A stretch of 64,000 nucleotides of DNA. Source: Larix kaempferi (taxonomy: Eukaryota > Streptophyta > Pinopsida > Pinales > Pinaceae). The notes below the pieces were generated by a model. It ran no database searches, had not been told where the DNA came from, and saw only the letters and a list, made by a program, of their open reading frames with translations. The stretch covers positions 7,789,001-7,853,000 of the forward strand of contig BSBM01000007.1 of NCBI GenBank assembly GCA_027924585.1, read 5' to 3'. Positions 24,655 to 37,079 of this stretch are shown here, piece after piece. Each line of letters begins with the position of its first letter. Within the stretch, counting starts at the first letter, position 1. Both the position numbers and the translations under genes were made by a program.

Positions 24655-26001
24655 ATGGAGGACCAACCTCTTCATAGGTCTCCGAGGTTGAAAAACCTTC
24701 CCCCACTCATTATGGAGCCTCCACAGCCATCATGATGTTGGAGGACGGATTCCCATGGTTCATACGAGCTTATGGGCAAAACAGGGTTACCTGGAGAACC
24801 ACAACCCATAATTCAAGATCAGCAGGTCTTTGATATTGTTGAGGTTAAGGATTTAACTTCTCTAGAGTTTAGCACTCCTCTCAACCCTCCCCTAACTAGA
24901 CCAAACGATTTGTTACTCATAACGAAAGTTCAAAGGCAAGACTAGGGAGGATCCCGATGATCACATGACTACTTTTCATCTTTGGTGCTCTTCTAATTCG
25001 TTGAATGATGATTCCATCATATTGAGTCTCTTTCAGAGAACCTTGACTAGTGGTGCAGCTAAATGGTACATTGAACTGCCTGCAGCCGCTTATGGCACCT
25101 TTTGGGATCTAGCTACTATTTTTCTGAACCACTTCCAACTTCCTGTCAGGTATGATGCCAGTATAGATCTTCTGTCAACCTTTCGATAGAACAAAGCCAC
25201 TCACTTATCTGACCATATTCAGGAGAGGCGAAGGAGGAAGAGGCTCATTAAAGCAGACATCCCACCAGAATTCTTATTAGAGTGGTATCTTAAATCACTC
25301 CTTCCTTACATTTCTAAGGAAGTGGCAACTTCTGGGGTGTCCTCCTAAGAGGAAGCTATCCTTAAAACCCAGCAGCTTGATCTAGTATATGCTCAGTCTG
25401 GGCTCTTATATGAGATTATTCCCAACGCACAGAGATCTAACACAAATCTAGGTAAACCTAAGCTTGGACCACATGCTGATGGCATAGTGGCTTTTGTAGA
25501 TTCTGCAGTGTTGGATGCTTTAACTAAGCAGGTTCAAGCCTTGTCTGTCAAACAGTTTGTTATAGAAGCAACTTCAGTTGCATCCTTCCCTTCGAAAACG
25601 GAATCTATACAACAAGTGTAGATGAATCAAAAGGGCCCTCGGCAGCCCAACAACAAAAATAAGGGCAAGAAAGAGGAGGGAAACCACCAAAATCCCAAAA
25701 ATACTGAAATGTCGAGCAGGGAAAAAGGGAGAAAAAGAAAGTGAAGTTTCTTTGCAAACTATGCAAAGAGGATCACCATACCCATCAATGCCTTCTAATG
25801 GAAGAAGCCCCGAAGCTGCTTCATGAAAAGAAACTAGCTGTCTTAAAAGACTCATTTCCTCAGGGGCAAGGTTCAGCTTCTAGAAACTCTAGTGCTGGGG
25901 GCACTCATCATGCCTCATCTGCTAATAAATCATTTATTAATATGGTTAATTCGGACACTCTTTTACAAACTCGAGCTAGAAACTATACCCCGGATCCATA
26001 G
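24655..26001 (+). pseudogene. gypsy gag, unit B (broken)
   Basis: Here the gag start is an ATG at 24655. The N-terminal proline-rich part has two adjacent stops near 24734. The capsid block TTFHLWCSSNSLNDDSI begins at 24965 and continues to FRTL-type sequence at 25189, with further stops downstream. The zinc knuckle CKLCKEDHHTHQC follows at about 25750-25790. Same architecture as unit A with different private lesions. Confidence 0.88.
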
Positions 26002-26094
26002 CAGAAGGATGTTCCCGAGTCATCTACCCCTATCCAAATTGAGATACTGGTGGATTTGTTGTTGAAGATCCCGAAAGGTGTCTTCAAATGAGCT

Positions 26095-26957
26095 GTGCAC
26101 AACAACAACGCGCGGGCTGCCCCCAACTATAATGTTGTGGAGGATTTATCCCAAACCCCCTGTGCCATGTCCACTTTAGAAGTACTGCAGAGTTGTCCAT
26201 TGCAACACAGTGCACTTCTTGTAGTGATTGGGAGCATAGAATCATCCAATATGCTTGCCCATTTTGATATGAGTAATATCAATTTCTGGTTGTTGTACCA
26301 CGTCACTCTCAAAATACAGGTAGTCCATGGTCCCAAGACCATTGGACGAGCTATTGTAGATGAGTGCACGTCTACGTGCATAATGTCCATTTCTTGCTGG
26401 AAGGATTTGGGAGAACCCAAGTTAGCCCCCTCGAACATGGTACTTACCGCCTTTGACGGAAGATCTTTCCATCCATGTGGAGTCTTACCATCATTTGACG
26501 TTGAACTTGCGGGCAAACTAGTATCTGTAGAGGTTGAAGTTCTGGAAGCTCCACTTGACTATAAATTGTTGGTAGGTAGGAGCTGGACATATACAATGCA
26601 AGCAGTGACATCATCCGTTTTCCTAGTTATAATGTTCCCTCATGAAGGAAAGATCGTCATAGTCGACCAACTTTCATTTTCTCGAAAAAAAAACAGGCTT
26701 CGTCGGATTCAACAATTCCGATGGTTGATCAGTCTCACCCAGCGAGTGAGAGTTTAGCAGAAGGGATCTATGGGTCATTAATGGGCACATTTGGCCTACC
26801 TGCTCCTGTTCATTTTATTTGTTATGAGTGTTTTTCTTTGTCTGAGGTTTTCACGGTCAGTCCAACGACAGATCCATGGATTCTCCCCACCGAATAAGAA
26901 CTAGTTGTGCCCTTATCTATTGCAGAGGTGGCCTACTTAGATTCACATGGTCAGTGG
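26095..26957 (+). pseudogene. gypsy protease, unit B
   Basis: The frame 26095-26757 covers the retropepsin-like domain intact in length: NVVEDLSQTPCAMS near the start, AIVDECT in the place of the active-site loop, and LDYKLLVGRSWTY near its end. The glycine after DE has become cysteine, so it is probably inactive. The frame breaks at a lysine-rich run near 26685, and a 39-bp deletion relative to unit A follows near 26951. Confidence 0.87.
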
Positions 26958-26959
26958 AC

Positions 26960-28771
26960 TCTATCCACTCTTTTGATTGTCTAGACACTGTTTTTTGCTC
27001 CGATGAGGCCATTTTGGAAGCAATGATTGGCCTGGACCATCCTTGGGAACACATGCACCACATGTCTTATTTGCTTCCTGATCTGGGCATGATTGATAGA
27101 GGTGAGCTTTCTATGGGACCCGGTGGAAATGTTTATTTGTTTGGTATCCCTTCTACTTCAAAAGTTGTTTATGCCGAAGGGAATATGACAAATATATCGA
27201 GAACTATTCTGATCAACATTGCCATCAAACCTGGAGTCGTGGAAAATCTTTTCATTGGTGTAGACTGTTCTCCTGAAGAGATCATTTTGTATACCAATCT
27301 CTTTAAATAATTCTATGATGTTTTTTCCTGGTCATACGAGGAGATTCTAGGCATCGACCCTGCCATTGTTTAGCACATCATCACAACTTACCCCAACGCT
27401 AAACCCGTGAGATAGAAGCTCTGTCCAGTTAACCCTCGAAAAGCAACTGCCATCAAGGTGGAAGTAGAGAAATTGCTCAAAGATGGATTGATCTATCCGA
27501 TAGCAATGACGGAATCAGTTTCAAATCCTGTTTCGGTAGACAAAAAGAAAGGAACCATTAGATTCTTCATTTACTTCCGGGACCTAAATAAAGCTTGTCC
27601 GAAAGACAATTACCCCACACCATTCATAGATCAGATCATCGATGCGTGTGCGGGCCATGAAATGTTTTCTTTCATGGATGGTTTTTCAAGATATAATCAG
27701 ATACAAATGAAATTTGAAGACCAGCACAAGACACCTTTCATTTGTCCTTCGGGGACCTTTTCCTATTGGAAGATTCCATTTGTCCTGAAGAATGCTAGAG
27801 CTACCTTTCAGTGGGCAATGAACTTTGCTTTTCATGATATCAAGCATGTGGTCGAACCTTACCTGGATGATCTCCCAGCGCGATCTTGAAAGAGACAGGA
27901 GCATCCTAACCACCTAAGACTTGTATTTGAATGATGCAGATACTACAAGATTCAATTGAATCCGAATAAATGTGTTTTCTGCGTCGAGTCTAGACGATTA
28001 TTGGGTTTCATAGTATCCAGTAGTAGCATAATGGTTGATCCATTGAAAGTTGAGGCGATTATAAATCTGCATCCTCCTCGAACCCTGAGACAACTTCAAA
28101 GTCTGCAGGGCATGTCCAACTTCTTGAGATGCTTTATCATTAACTATGCCAAAATTACAAAAGATTTCATGAGATTGCTTAAACAAGACACCTACTTTCT
28201 GTGGGATGAGGCTGCTAAAGCATCATTTGAGGCCTTGAAAAAGGAATTACTATCAGCCCCCTTGTTAATCCTTTCAGACTATACGAAGGATTTCCTCCTA
28301 TATCTGGCTGCATCAGTATACACAATCAGCATAGTACTTGCTCAGGAGGATGACAAGCTCCAAGAGCATGTCATTTATTATCTGTCGTGCGCCTTGATAG
28401 CTCCTGAGATTAAGTATTCCTACGTGGAGAAGTTGGCATTAGTTGTTGTCCATGTTGTTCAGAGGCTACGTTAGTACATCTTATTGCAAACTACCACTAT
28501 GATTGCGGAATTCAATCATTTTCAATATGTTCTCACTCGACATATCATCGGTGGGAAATTCAATAAATGGATTGTAATCCTGCAAGAATTTGACTTGCTT
28601 TTGCATTCCACTAAGTCAAAGAGATCACTAGTTTTCGCCGAACTGATTTCTGAATTTCCTAGTGACATAGTACACGTTGAGAAAGACTCATCATTCCTGG
28701 ATGAACATATCTTTCTCATAGCATCCTCTAACCCATGGTATGGGGTATCCTGGTATATCTCTAGACTTTGA
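26960..28771 (+). pseudogene. gypsy reverse transcriptase and RNase H
   Basis: One reading frame runs across the region, broken by stops at 27308, 27371, 27413, 27887, 28472 and 28769. A linker with SDEAILEAM leads to the RT: FFIYFRDLNKACPKDNYPTP (27566-27625), FSFMDGFSRYNQI and the catalytic YLDD at 27860-27871. The second half has LNPNKCVFCV, LLGFIVS, LQSLQGMSNFLRCF and the RNase H core LILSDYTKDFLLYLAAS, ending with VLTRHIIGGK. The domain order and motifs are complete, so the lesions are point changes rather than large losses. Confidence 0.93.
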
Positions 28772-29968
28772 GGTGTCCCACCACTTTCTTAGGGATGAAC
28801 GACGCAAACTTAAGAGTCATGTGAAGAACTATCTCATCATTTCTGACACTTTGTACAGACGTGGGATAGATTCCATCTTATGCTATTGTTTAACCTTAGA
28901 GGAAGCTGGAACAATATTGAATCATGATCATAGTGGAGCCTGTGGGGGTCATCTTTCTGGGTTGGAAACAACCCAAAAAATACTGCGTGCTGGTTATTTT
29001 CGGCCCATGATCTTCAAAGATTGTGTGGAAGTTGTGAAATGCTATCAGTGATGTCAGTTTTTCACCAGGAAGATGAGAGCACACCTAGCTCCTCTCCATC
29101 CTATAATCACAGCAGTCCCCTTCACCAAGTGGGGGATTGATTTTATGAATTGTAATCCAGTTTCCGCTGGAGGTCATCATCATATCATTGTTTTCATCGC
29201 TACTTCAATAAGTGGGTCGAGGCAATGCCTACTATTAAGGAAGATGGGGAAATGACTGCTTATTTCATTTTCAACCAGATCATTGCAAGATTTGGTGTAC
29301 CCAAATAGATCGTGACTGATCATGGTCGATGTTTTCAGAACACCATGATGACCGATCTATACACCATGTTAGGTTTTTGGCAGGAACATTCATCTTCATT
29401 TTATCCACAAGTGAATGGTTAGGTCGAAGCGGTTAATAAAACTTTGAAAACAATTTTACAAAGTACGGTTAATGGCAGTAGAACTAATTGGCACATCATG
29501 TTGTACCCTGCTCTTTGGGCCTACCGAGCCAATGTGAATACTGCTACTAGGTTATCTCCCTTTCAACTTGTTCATGGGATAGAAGCAGTCATTCTGGTTG
29601 AGTGGGAGATTCCTTCATTGAATTTGGCTATCCAACTACTACCTGACACTTCAGTCTTGGAAGAACGTTTGTTGCAGTTAGAATATCTTGATGAGAAGCA
29701 CTGCGATGCGCTCATAGCAAATGAAACACATAAGAATCAAGTCAAGGGATAATATGATAAGTTTGTAAAATCTAGGGTTTTTTTCGAAGGAGACCTTATT
29801 CTACTCTATGACCAGGACAAGGAACCTTTAGGAGCTGGCAAGTTTAAGTCCATGTGGCTTGGTCTCTTCATAATTTCTAAGGTTCTGAAGAAGGGTGCAT
29901 ACGAGTTAACAAATTATGAAGGTAATAAGTTGCCAGAGCCTAGAAATGGGCTCTACTTGAAGAAGTAA
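28740..29968 (+). pseudogene. gypsy integrase
   Basis: The frame shifts relative to RT near 28750. The N-terminal zinc-binding HHCC region reads HDHSGACGGHLSG ... VVKCYQxCQ (28920-29057). The catalytic core shows the first Asp in WGIDFMN (about 29130), the second in VTDHGRCF (about 29311-29334) and the Glu in VEAVNKTL (about 29423-29446), giving D,D,E. The C-terminal part ends in LPEPRNGLYLKK at a TAA at 29966-29968. A second frame change lies near 29230. Integrase would insert the cDNA and made the 5-bp target duplication seen around the element. Confidence 0.9.
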
Positions 29969-30077
29969 TACGCTTACGCATCTTTTCTTTTTCATGTATT
30001 ATAGTTGTACATTTTGTAGAGTTATCTTTGTTTATGGTTTTCGTTACGTCTTATGCATCTTTTTCTTTGTGTTTCAG

Positions 30078-30131
30078 ATGTGGACTAAACACTTTATAGG
30101 GTTTGTTGACGATGCTAGCCGCCACACCCAT
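30078..30131 (+). pseudogene. additional RNase H, 5' part (split by the LARD)
   Basis: Eighteen codons starting at an ATG (30078) with WTKHFIGFVDDASRHTH, carrying the first catalytic Asp. A pyrimidine-rich stretch ending tttcag precedes the ATG and resembles a splice acceptor; the spliced frame was not convincing. The last five bases (cccat) are the target duplication of the LARD. The rest of the gene is at 40838-41209. Confidence 0.85.
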
Positions 30132-33100
30132 TGTGATATCCCTCCTTTATGACCTATTATGGTAAAAATGAAAACATTGTTGTACACTTGGTTACTAGTC
30201 AGGAGCTCAAGGCCAAGGCTCCACCTGTGGACCTCGAAAGTATTGTTACATTATTTCCTAAGTTGTAAATGTCATCTTGAGCTAGGTTAATCCTAAGCGA
30301 AGTAACTACACATTGCAAGCTTGTAGGAAATCCTCAAGACCTAATCACTAGTGTAAAGATGGTTCTTACTAAATAAATCCTGCATGAGGTTAAGCAACTA
30401 CCCTAAGTAACTACTTTCGTTACTTAAGAGAAATAGGATTATCATAATGATCATGGTCATCTTTAAATCTTGGCATCAAGTGCCAAGGAGTTCTTTCGGA
30501 GACTTTATTGATAAGCGAAATCTTCTTAGAGATTTTTATAATCACCTTATTTAGAAAATAAGATGAGCTATTTTTAACACAAAACACCTATAAAGGATGT
30601 CCAAGAAATTGATTTAGTTTTAAGGGGGGGTCATATCTACATGTATATATATGTAGAGTCAAAGACACATAATTTTATCCATAGGTACATATGACTATTG
30701 TCCCACAAGATCTCTATATGTCAAAGAGACAATAATCCCTAGAGATAAAGTTATTAACCTTAATTTTTGAAATATGTAATAATGTTTATATTTATATACA
30801 TATTAAAGTGTAAGGGGACATGTTACTTGGTGAAGAGGGACGTATTTACATATGCTAATACTTTCATAGAAAGTATTCATTTTACCAACGATTAAAGTTT
30901 TAGTTAATTATTTATAAAAAGTAGGTTATACCTATTTTAAACAAAGCTATAAATTAAACCCTTAATCTCTAATATTATAGTTAGAGTATACTGGTTTTCT
31001 TTATTATTATGTATGCCTACCACTACGAATGGATTAGGTTCTCTTCCTACTTTTCAGTACCATGTTATGATAACAATCACTGTAAGAAGTAGTTCGCCGA
31101 TGATGACAGAGGGGACATCATCGCTCGATTGGTGGGATGCATTTAATCCCTACCATTACCCGTGTCATCTTGTTGCTGGGATCAGTTGTAGCATTCAAGA
31201 GCCTTATGAGAATTGTTCACGGGGAAGTGACACGTCAATTATAATGGTAAAACAAACTGCCACCTCGGAGCTTTGGGATGAACGATGTGAGTTAAGGGAG
31301 GAACCCCGAAGGTAGTATTAAGGGGGGAGATGTAAACAAAGAGGACACACGATCTCTGGGGATGGAATTACCCGATAGACGTGATGCTGGATTTCATCCT
31401 CCGGGTAGGCAACCTGCTGATAAAACCCTGTAGATATAGGATTGATAGGGGATTCTACTCGGGATCGATACTCCGCCCTGACGATTCCATACCCTGAACC
31501 GATCAATATCCAACTAGTTAATTTCTGAGTGTAGCGAGCGGAGAAAAAAGGGGAATTTTCTTTTTAGTTTTGACAACCCGTCGGCTAAATCAAGAAGGGT
31601 CTTTGTGTTGTAGGAGGGGATTTTTCTCTGCATTGTTTTGAGAGAATTCGAAATTTAAGCTCTATGTAACTGCATAAAGGAGAGGGCCTCCATCGACTTT
31701 AGGATGGATCGCGCTCTTTGAATGTTGTCATCGCTCGGAAGGATCTCGGCCGAGGATCGACACACACAGGTATATTTTTTGGTTGTTGCTTTATGAAGGG
31801 AAACCTCTATTGAAAATTCGACCCAAACACATAGGGGTGCTTTTTATTTATTTAATTGCACATTGTGATCATAAAACTCTGATGGACGATCTCTATGGAG
31901 AATCGACCCATGCCCAAACCATTATTAATGGCATACTGTGGATCTATGTGCGTTTGATGTTGCCAGTAGCTTATTTCTGTATAGATATATGTTTCAACAC
32001 TGCGATTGTTTGTTGTAGTCTCTGTCTTAGTGTATGTACCACGAAACCCGATAGATACCTATGAGATCTGTCTTCTTGTAGGGTTTCCAACATTTTTACG
32101 TTTCTTTGCTATGCAAAAAGAAATGGAGGCGGATTTCTCCCCAAAATGAAGTCTGATCTCCTTTGAATGATTTTAGAGATATAAGAATTTTTATAGTTTT
32201 TACATAAACTGTTGTCTGTGAAGAAACGTAGTTCATTAAATTCCCAGCGCAATCTTCAAGATCCTCTGTTATCGAATCCCTGTATGTTGAAAGTGAAGAG
32301 CGTATTTTCTGAAGGATCTCTAGATGTTGAAAGGAAATGTTTAAACTCTCTGTATTGTCATTGTGCCAACTAAAATCCCAAGTATTTTCCCTCTGTGTAA
32401 TGATTCTATATTCTGGCTCCTGTCTGTGTGAAACAGTTACGCCATTTTGTTTGATTGCATAGTTAGCGGTTCCACTCAGCTTATGCTATGCGATCTCTGC
32501 ATTTACTTAAAAATGCGATCTCTGGTTATATGCCATAGGGATCAGCAAGTGTTACACATTCTAACTTCTGTTGGATACACATCGGAGAGGGTTGTTCCTT
32601 ACTCGACTAGGGCTGTATCTTTTTCTCTCTTGTGAATGGTAGATTTATGCTAGTGCTCTGTATGAACCAATCCCTGTACTCTTATGTTGCTAAGATTTAT
32701 TTTAGGGACAGGACATATCTATTCAGTAGAGATGATCAACGTAGAGGCAATCTCATTAATTGAGGTTACATTCCGGTTTTAAATCTGGGAATTAATTGCA
32801 TGATGTTGGAATTGCAAGTAAATAGGGTATCGCCAACGCAGCCAAATCTCTTTAATTAACGTTATGTTCCAGTTTATGCGGTGATTAGTTACACTAAGTT
32901 GTCACTACAAGTAAAGAATACATCACCAACGCAGCCGATCTCATTTACATTAGATTTGATCAATGATTGGCATTTAGCAAAGTATTTCCAGATGCGCAAT
33001 GCTGCGTTTAGAAATAGAAATCTGTGCTTTTCTACTGTTGTATCACGAAGAACTCTGCATCTTTTCGACATAGTTTAATTCTGTATAATGAAGGATTACC

Positions 33101-33883
33101 TACATAACATATTTTTATCTTCAGTTAGATGATAACGGTTTTGAGGATAGCATTTTTCCTCCTTGTTGGATCGGGATGTATCTCTTTTGCTTCATGATTT
33201 TTATTTGATTAGAGTTTACTTCAGCAGATCCTCGGTGAAATGTTGTGAAGTATAGTTTCCAGTTCTATTATTGTTATCTATTGTGAAATCGCAGTTACTC
33301 GTTGTTGAAGGCTGTTTTCTTTTATCACATCAGGAAGAAAAAGCCAGCATTGTACATATAGAGAAATTCCTCTAAATTATGCAAGTTAGGTTCATCGCCG
33401 AATACTGTGGAAAAACTCTCACAATGTAAGAGAGCAATAGCAACAGGGAGTTGCAGATTGTAACCCTCACTATTCGGAATGAATAATACATAATGTGGCA
33501 TATTCTCTTTGTGGACGTAGCCCGGATAGCGGGTGAACCACGGTTATATCTGGTCTCGTTCATATGTATGAGTTTAATGGTGATGTTGTTATGTATATGG
33601 TTATTTGTGTCAAATGAAATTCTTGGTAATTGATCATGGTTGCTATTTAAAATATATCATTGTTCGGCCTATGCTGGGTAACGTGGGTGTATAACAATCA
33701 TTTTGTATTGTCGTTTTAATTACGGAAGCATGTCGGACTTTTATTCCTCCCACAAGTACATTTCTTTGCAGAGACCAATGACGTTATGGCAATACATTTA
33801 TTTTCGTTAATTATATAATGGAAGAAAGTTTGTTTTTAAATTTTACCAAATTTATTAACTCGTTTCCCTATGGAGATCTCACA
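30132..33883 (+). mobile_element. LARD 5' LTR
   Basis: 3,752 bp, near-identical to 37080-40832. It carries a 100-codon frame at 31013-31315 also present in the other LTR; this is expected for young LTRs and is not evidence of a protein. Confidence 0.94.
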
Positions 33884-33885
33884 TA

Positions 33886-33897
33886 TGGTATCAGAGC
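33886..33897 (+). promoter_or_regulatory. LARD primer-binding site (initiator Met tRNA)
   Basis: TGGTATCAGAGC begins two bases after the LTR. It is the standard plant primer site complementary to the 3' end of initiator methionine tRNA. Confidence 0.95.
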
Positions 33898-36800
33898 ATT
33901 AGGTTACAACACTAGGGCCTAATGAGCTCAACATGCGATAAGTAAGTATGAAGGTTGTTAATTTGACTAATCAATTATTTGTGTTTCATTTTGGATGCAT
34001 GGATTGTACTGGAGGAGGGGAAAATGAATCTCCAAGCTCGACTTCAAGTTTCTTCTGCCAGAGCACAGGTTGCAAACACTTGGGCTTATTGAGCTCAATT
34101 GGAGAAGAACAAATACAAGTTTGTCGGACTAGAAAAGGAGCTGCATTCTATAATCCAAGAATAAAATGTTCACTTCCAAAGAATCGTCAAGAGGTAAGCG
34201 ACAAAACTTCTTGAAATTACAAGTAAGTACGTACGAGTTTACTGAAAAGTTATAATTAGAGTATCTATTTGTGAACATTACATAAGTTCATTTGAATGAT
34301 CTCCTATGGATAACACTAGACGATGAATATCTCCTCACCCTTTACAATTAGTTTCATTGAATGACAAGAAAGTACTCTTTTAATTAGTTAGATTATTGGA
34401 GTTAAGTCCTTATGAAATGGGTACATGTAAGTAGAGTAAAAGCACGTATTGGAAGTTATCCTAGCTATTTCACGGTGGAGTTTATAGGCTAAGGAAGTCT
34501 CCTAATTTGGTTGACCTTAGATAACTAAGTAAACTTGATTGACCAATAGTCTAGATTTCCAAATATGAAATTTAGATGGGAAATGTAAGCAACTTAGATC
34601 TGTTAAAAGATCCATTAAGTTCAGATCAAAAGTAAGTCTTTATGTTAAAAGGTCCATTAAAGATTTGATAGTTTGGGTCAGTCTTGGGGTTTGATCTATG
34701 TAAGAAACGATCAAGTTCCGTTTACATATGAGTTACCTTAAATAAGAAAGTTTATAAATTTATAATGAGGTTGACCTTAGTAGTAAAATCTGTAAAGGTG
34801 CATGCTGCAGGAGGAGTCATTGTGAATTTAATATTTCTAGTTATGAGGGAAGCATAATTATGTGATGTTAAGTTGTTGTTTTATTCCATAAGAAGTATAG
34901 TTTGGCTAGACTAGGATGTCTGGTTTCTTTTAAACAAAGAAATTAACTTTAATGGGTGTGAAGTTTTCTATGACTAGGAAATTGTGAGATTACAAAGGAG
35001 AAAAATGGTTAATAGTCTCCTTGCTAATCAATTTCATTCTAGTATGTAATTGTATAGGATAAGTAATTATAATACGATTTTTGTGACATTGAAGCATGAT
35101 CGTACCCTTACATATAAGTGCAACAAAAGGAAAATGGTTATAATTACATATACATGTGAATATTAATCAGTTAATATGAGAATTCATGAGTACCTTTTAT
35201 ATATACCTCTTATTTCAGTAATTTCTACTAAGATAGATGTGGGAAACAATGAGTAATAGTGATACTTTTATTTGCTCAATATTTATGATGACTTACTATC
35301 CATGTACAACTATATGTTTTCTCAAATTGATTATTTTGTTAAGGGATAGATTATTGGAAACCTAGAACCAACATGAAATAAATATATGTTAGTAGGATGC
35401 TGTAATCTTCTGACGTCCTTATGTTGCCACAAAGAATGACTGTTTTTATTTATTATGTGTTAAGGAAAACATTGATGACATGGAATTTGCAGGGTAGATC
35501 GGAAGCGATCTTTGAGACAGTAATCAAGGTATAAGCTTTTATGAAACAAGTAAAAATGATGTTTGAACATATGTTATATATACGATTGTTCTTATGATTT
35601 AATTACCTTTACACGACTAACACTTTGAATGTTGTGGTCGAGCAAATGTTATTTTCCCACACATCACTGCCTGACACCCATCAATGGGTAAATGTGGGAT
35701 AAATATATCGATTCATGTATAATACTAATACGTGATGATACAAGTAAACTGGAACCTCGGCAGATGAAGGTGAGCTATGCGGTCTCCTTTACAAAGGTAC
35801 ATGGTTATATGTATAAGGTATGTAAGTTTGTTTTAGACAATTGGTTATCTCTATATAATGTTAGGGTATACAAAAGGGTTGTATAACTAAAAATAGGAAA
35901 TGTGTTGAAATCGTGAAAGCTAACATTCAAGGTTAAATGATCATAATGTCCATGGATCATCATAGAAAGAATGTTATACCGTGTTCAAAGCATTATGTAA
36001 TCTTATAAGCTAGTTATGTGTAGTAGGAAATGACATCTTAGATGATTACAGATGGATATTTTATTAAGAAAGATGATTTATGTTTAAGGAAGGGATCTTC
36101 TTACAATATTTGATTTTGTATATAAAGTGATACTAACAAATGGAATTTGGCAGATGGTGAAATTTCTGTGAAGCTTGTGAAGATGCAAGAGCATAAATAT
36201 TATGCATGGTAAAATAAGGGGGGGTGAGGATTTAAGATCCACATCACAACTGTTACAGATTCTTTTAAATTTCGATATATTTTTAATCAGGAAACTTGAA
36301 CCAGATTGGTCGGAGTAATCGTATGGATACAAAATGTAATGTGACGAATTAAATTGATTAAATTGAAAGAAGATTTTTCTAGACTCAAGCAAGGCGGCTT
36401 GGGGAAAATAAATTCCGGGACTCAAGCGAGAAGGCTTGAGGGGAATTGGGTAAAGAGCGTTGTATGGCATTGAAATACTCCCAAAAATCAGGGATTGAAC
36501 AGCCACTAGGATTCTCGGAGAATCGGCTGGCTGTAAGACCTAGGCAAGCTATAAGAAAATGTATATGTGGGAGGCAGGACGCTGCTTAGTATGCATGAAA
36601 GAAATGTTTGCTGTGTGAGCACTAACGTGTTAGGCAAGACATGAAAGAAATGTTTGCTGCGTGAGCACTAAGGTGTTAGGCAAAACATGAATGAAATGTT
36701 TGCTGCGTGAGCACTAAGGTGTTAGGCAAAACATGAGAGAAATGTTTGCTGTGTGAGCACTAAGGTGTTAGTCAAGGCATGAGAGAAAGGATTGTTGTGT

Positions 36801-37065
36801 GAGCACTAAGGTGTTAGGCAAGAATTCCCTAGATCAAGTGAATGATGTTTGTTGAATTTGTCAAACAGTATACAATCATGGAGCGCTATATCTATTCTAA
36901 ATATTGCAAGTGATATGTGCAATAAAGGACTCAGGATTTATGTTTCTGAGTTTGATTATGAAGTTGATGACAAGTTGTTACTAAACATTGTTCTTTTGAA
37001 TTCCAGTTCTGTGGTACAAATGATTGCTCCAAGAGAAGAGTGAACACCGAGGACGGTGTTATTTT
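33898..37065 (+). other. LARD interior, non-coding
   Basis: About 3.2 kb without any gag, protease, RT or integrase motif on either strand. The longest forward frame, 33948-34214, is cysteine- and serine-rich and matches nothing I recognise. Scattered short phrases of the form aagtaagtatg suggest a structured or intron-like RNA, but this is not demonstrable by reading. A 46-bp minisatellite lies near the 3' end. Confidence 0.8.
36595..36824. repeat. 46-bp minisatellite in the LARD interior, five copies
   Basis: Units begin atgaaagaaatgtttgctg and contain gtgagcactaaggtgttagg. Five copies fill 36595-36824 with a 46-bp period and a few substitutions each. Confidence 0.93.
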
Positions 37066-37079
37066 AAAGGGGATGAGGA
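37066..37079 (+). promoter_or_regulatory. LARD polypurine tract
   Basis: aaaggggatgagga ends directly at the TG of the 3' LTR, the position required for plus-strand priming. Confidence 0.88.

Larger units (their letters stand above)
15432..26965 (+). repeat. tandem segmental duplication, unit B
   Basis: Second copy of the 11.5 kb block. It runs without a break into the rest of the gypsy element, so B holds the original right-hand continuity and A looks like the added copy, or the pair arose by unequal exchange. B carries a private 155-bp duplication at 19983-20292 and has a 39-bp deletion near 26951 relative to unit A. Confidence 0.92.

Noticed and set aside
3846-26965. Reading the two 11.5 kb units as the LTRs of one giant element
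   Set aside because: The units contain complete internal parts of other elements (LTR, primer site, gag) and have no TG...CA ends or target duplication at their borders.
29965-30077. Possible intron between integrase and the extra RNase H (gtaata ... tttcag)
   Set aside because: The acceptor looks good, but joining the sites does not put the two coding parts in the same frame.
31013-31315. 100-codon frame present in both LARD LTRs
   Set aside because: Young LTRs are near-identical, so conservation carries no information. No protein motif is seen.
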